Positions 63,345 to 64,000 of a stretch of DNA of 64,000 nucleotides are shown here, one piece after another. The notes beneath the pieces were generated by a model. The model saw only the letters and a program-made list of their open reading frames with translations, was not told the DNA's origin and did not search any database. The position numbers were made by a program, and so were the translations under genes. The stretch lies in assembly GCA_963782465.1 (NCBI GenBank), contig CAWAJR010000001.1, positions 310,001 to 374,000 of the forward strand. The letters run 5' to 3'. The stretch comes from JAODBJ01 sp963782465. GTDB lineage: Bacteria > Actinomycetota > Acidimicrobiia > IMCC26256 > PALSA-610. Each line of letters begins with the position of its first letter. Position 1 is the stretch's first letter.

Positions 63345-63407
63345 CTCAGTTGGCAGAGCAACCGCCTTGTAAGCGGTTGGTCGTCGGTTCGAATCCGACA
63401 CCCGGCT
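63335..63407 (+). tRNA. tRNA-Thr (anticodon TGT)
   Basis: Acceptor stem GCCGGGT pairs with ACCCGGC (7 bp). The anticodon arm CCGCCTTGTAAGCGG carries TGT in the loop, so it reads ACA/ACG-type Thr codons. The T arm GTCGG-TTCGAAT-CCGAC is perfect. CCA is not encoded. The first ten bases overlap the end of rlmB. Confidence 0.95.
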
Positions 63408-63428
63408 CCGGGGATCCCACTCGCGCGC

Positions 63429-63457
63429 TTGTTCGTCGTCTTTAATGCTTGTAATCC
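63429..63457 (+). promoter_or_regulatory. Promoter before the DUF3263 gene
   Basis: TTGTTC (63429-63434), 17-base spacer, TAATCC (63452-63457). This is the best -35/-10 pair in the window; the mRNA start would be about 22 bases before ATG 63487. Confidence 0.5.
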
Positions 63458-63486
63458 GAATGACACGCGCCCAGGATCGTTCAGCG

Positions 63487-63743
63487 ATGGAGTTGACCGC
63501 ACTCGAGCGCGCCATCCTCGACTTCGAACGCGAGTGGTGGATGCTGCCGGGCCGAAAGACGCCGCGATCCGCGCGCGTTTCGACATGTCGGCGAGCTCGT
63601 ACTACCGCGCGGTCGGCAACCTGATCGAGAACCCCGGCGCCCTCCGCTACGACCCACTCACCGCAAAACGCCTGCGTAGGCAGCGTGACGAGCGGCGCCG
63701 GGTGCGCATCGAGGGCCGGCGCGCCGACCCAAACACCCAGTGA
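63487..63743 (+). CDS. DUF3263 small protein, frameshifted near 63549-63553
   Basis: The first frame is LTALERAILDFEREWWMLPG, the second PKDAAIRARFDMSASSYYRA then VGNLIENPGALRYDPLTAKR. Together they give the DUF3263 pattern (helix-turn-helix-like). Adding one C in CCGGGCC gives LPGPKDAAIRARF and joins them. About 85 residues. Function unknown, often next to a LytR_C-type protein, as here. Confidence 0.75.
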
Positions 63744-63770
63744 GTGGCACTCGCGCGACAGAATGGGTGA

Positions 63771-64000
63771 ATGAGTAGGCCAGGGGGCACACGCGACAAC
63801 GGCCGCGACAATGGTGACGTCGTTCGCGGCGCGAGCGTCGCCGCCGCGAAGGGCGCCGGTCTCGTGCTGCTCGCGATCATCATCGGCATCGTGCTGTTGA
63901 ACGTCGTCGACGACGGCTCCAAGCCGTCGGCGACCACGTCCGGCCAGAAGACGACCACCACGACGCAGAAGGCGACGACGCAGACCACGAAGAAGAAGTC
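63771..64000 (+). CDS. LytR_C-type membrane protein, cut by window edge
   Basis: From ATG 63771: a short basic N-terminus, one membrane helix (GLVLLAIIIGIVLLNVV), then a Thr/Lys-rich stalk that continues past the right edge. In relatives the stalk carries a LytR C-terminal domain; only the N-terminus (76 residues) is visible, so the domain call comes from the pairing with DUF3263 and the layout. Confidence 0.55.
   Translation, partial: MSRPGGTRDNGRDNGDVVRGASVAAAKGAGLVLLAIIIGIVLLNVVDDGSKPSATTSGQKTTTTTQKATTQTTKKK

Overview
The window is a 64 kb piece of a very GC-rich actinobacterial chromosome. It looks most like an uncultured Acidimicrobiia-type lineage rather than a streptomycete or mycobacterium. 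Supporting signs are the RsrA/SigR-type pair, the DUF2342 metalloprotease next to tilS, DUF2630, DUF3263 and LytR_C-type small proteins, a secreted protein with GYW-type repeats, and many genes that start with GTG 6-9 nt after a TANNNT -10 box and so are probably read from leaderless mRNAs. No phage, insertion sequence, CRISPR array, rRNA or replication origin was seen. Lineage placement is an inference from gene content only.

Layout. 1-6.9 kb: secreted and membrane proteins (GYW-repeat protein, Tat-exported phospholipase C family enzyme, amidohydrolase, PQQ-type beta-propeller) with a pair of related 46-nt palindromes. 7.1-9.9 kb: a three-gene flavin electron-transfer module (heme/FAD transmembrane reductase, FMN-binding protein, ApbE). 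10-12.6 kb: cold-shock protein, DUF2630, lipoprotein hydrolase, TetR regulator. 12.7-21.4 kb: a complete potassium-uptake locus (DUF4118-GAF protein, small membrane protein, kdpF-A-B-C, kdpD, kdpE). 21.4-22.5 kb: SigR-type ECF sigma factor and zinc anti-sigma factor. 22.5-29.4 kb: envelope glycan genes, including three tandem paralogous GT39-type membrane glycosyltransferases. 29.4-45.3 kb: a dense cofactor and housekeeping block (DUF2342, tilS, hpt, folE, folP, a phosphatase-like protein, pyk, folB, folK, DUF2520, panC, panD, nadB, nadC, coaX, lysS). 45-48 kb: acyltransferase-like, hydrolase, polyprenyl diphosphate synthase. 48-63.4 kb: a row resembling the Bacillus clpC region (clpC, radA, disA, then a four-gene insert, yacL-like PIN/TRAM, ispD, ispF, cysS, rlmB), ending with tRNA-Thr, DUF3263 and a LytR_C-type protein.

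How the genes fit together. The central block makes folate (folE, folP, folB, folK), pantothenate and CoA precursors (panC, panD, coaX, possibly the DUF2520 protein) and NAD (nadB, nadC). The kdp locus and disA may be linked through c-di-AMP, which DisA makes and KdpD-type sensors bind in other bacteria. The FMN-binding protein carries the flavinylation motif served by the neighbouring ApbE.

Reliability. At least eight single-base frameshifts are visible in otherwise good genes (a membrane protein, tilS, pyk, lysS twice, crp, rlmB, DUF3263). Six of them look like one missing base at GGCC-containing G/C runs. They most likely reflect sequencing or assembly error, and the uninterrupted hpt-folE frame should be read with that in mind.
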